In this document: positions 18,319-18,791 of the stretch, piece by piece | Numbering within the stretch: position 1 is the stretch's first letter | Layout of the letters: the number at the start of each line of letters is the position of its first letter | NCBI GenBank assembly: GCA_024195585.1 | Contig: SWBL01000582.1 | Coordinates: forward strand, 1 to 18,791 | Reading direction: 5' to 3' | Source: Aureobasidium sp. EXF-3400 | Taxonomy: Eukaryota; Ascomycota; Dothideomycetes; Dothideales; Saccotheciaceae | Length of the DNA: 18,791 nucleotides | Translations under genes and position numbers: made by a program | Notes under the pieces: generated by a model | Databases searched by the model: none | Told to the model about the DNA's origin: nothing | What the model saw: only the letters and a program-made list of their open reading frames with translations

Positions 18319-18791
18319 TGAGTCTTCACAGATGATCTGAGGAGCAGTGGGCACACTAATTATGCTCCAAGCCGGCGTCCCCTCAAGCAAAAGCTCTAGA
18401 CGACATGTTTATTTTCATATAACGACACGCACAGATTATGACAGCGACCTCTTACCCCTTGAGCTGCTTAGTTCAATGTATATATCCACAATTTACCCGA
18501 GGCAAAATCAATCGCTCTTCTGCCGACTCCTGATGCTTCTTGACACGCCGTGTCCTCCCCGTATACTGAAGACTCACACTCTCGTACTTAGCTCCTTCCC
18601 ACTTGAGATACAAACAGATGAAATACCCTCCTTCCTGATTCGGCCTTTCTCCTTCCTACCGAACTGGAACATGATAACCTACTGAAATAGGAAGCCCTTC
18701 TCCGAAGCTGTTCAGAAGGCAGGCGTATACCTGATTGCTGTAAGTCGTTTGACCCTCCCCGTGTGCTTTGCGATCAATCCCCCCCCCACCC
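18319..18791. other. Downstream region to the window end, no gene recognised
   Basis: The region holds the 3' end of the S-formylglutathione hydrolase transcript. A 112-codon frame at 18347-18685 has no recognisable domain and biased composition. The window ends in a run of C, which may be a real homopolymer or an assembly edge. Confidence 0.5.

Noticed and set aside
1..18791. tRNA genes, rRNA, CRISPR arrays and prokaryotic-type operons
   Set aside because: No intact A-box/B-box pair or cloverleaf, no regularly spaced repeats and no rRNA-like sequence were found on reading both strands.

Overview
The window looks like nuclear DNA of a filamentous ascomycete (Pezizomycotina, possibly Dothideomycetes; the class is a guess). 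The reasons are genes with short GT-AG introns of 52-66 bp carrying CTAAC/CTGAC-type branch points, a DUF7729 GPI-type surface protein, a fungal-style TFIIIA, and one block with the signature of repeat-induced point mutation (RIP). No tRNA, rRNA, CRISPR array or prokaryotic operon was seen.

Layout. Bases 1 to about 2656 are a hAT-superfamily DNA transposon on the minus strand, cut by the left window edge. Its transposase (BED finger, DUF659-like core, hATC dimerisation segment) is still readable but carries about seventy TAA/TAG stops, and CpA/TpG are nearly absent, as RIP predicts. Its right terminus (2504-2656) is almost unmutated and ends in a hAT-like terminus with subterminal repeats. 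About 1.2 kb without a convincing gene follows. Then come three plus-strand genes in a row: an APC-family amino acid/GABA/choline-type permease (3895-5712, 3 exons), an intronless nitrilase (6120-7190) and a secreted GMC oxidoreductase (7674-9576, 2 exons). A DUF2278 (YukJ-like) protein with a His-rich head lies at 10576-11355. On the minus strand are a DUF7729 GPI-type protein (12383-13645, 3 exons) and TFIIIA (15173-16775, 2 exons). S-formylglutathione hydrolase (17288-18318, 4 exons, plus) is divergent from TFIIIA across 512 bp.

How they may work together. TFIIIA (5S rRNA transcription) and S-formylglutathione hydrolase (formaldehyde detoxification) are housekeeping genes. Permease, nitrilase and GMC oxidoreductase are accessory-type genes next to a dead transposon. 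Together they could take up and break down nitrogen compounds or nitriles and oxidise an alcohol outside the cell, but this link rests only on adjacency and shared strand.

The main corrections over simple ORF reading are: (1) the TFIIIA start is at 16775 in another frame, joined by a 61-bp intron with a tandem AAGCAG acceptor; (2) the DUF7729 gene holds a 66-bp, stop-free, frame-keeping intron that reads as coding sequence; (3) the AT-rich left end is a decayed hAT transposase, not featureless DNA. No clearly new multi-gene system was found.
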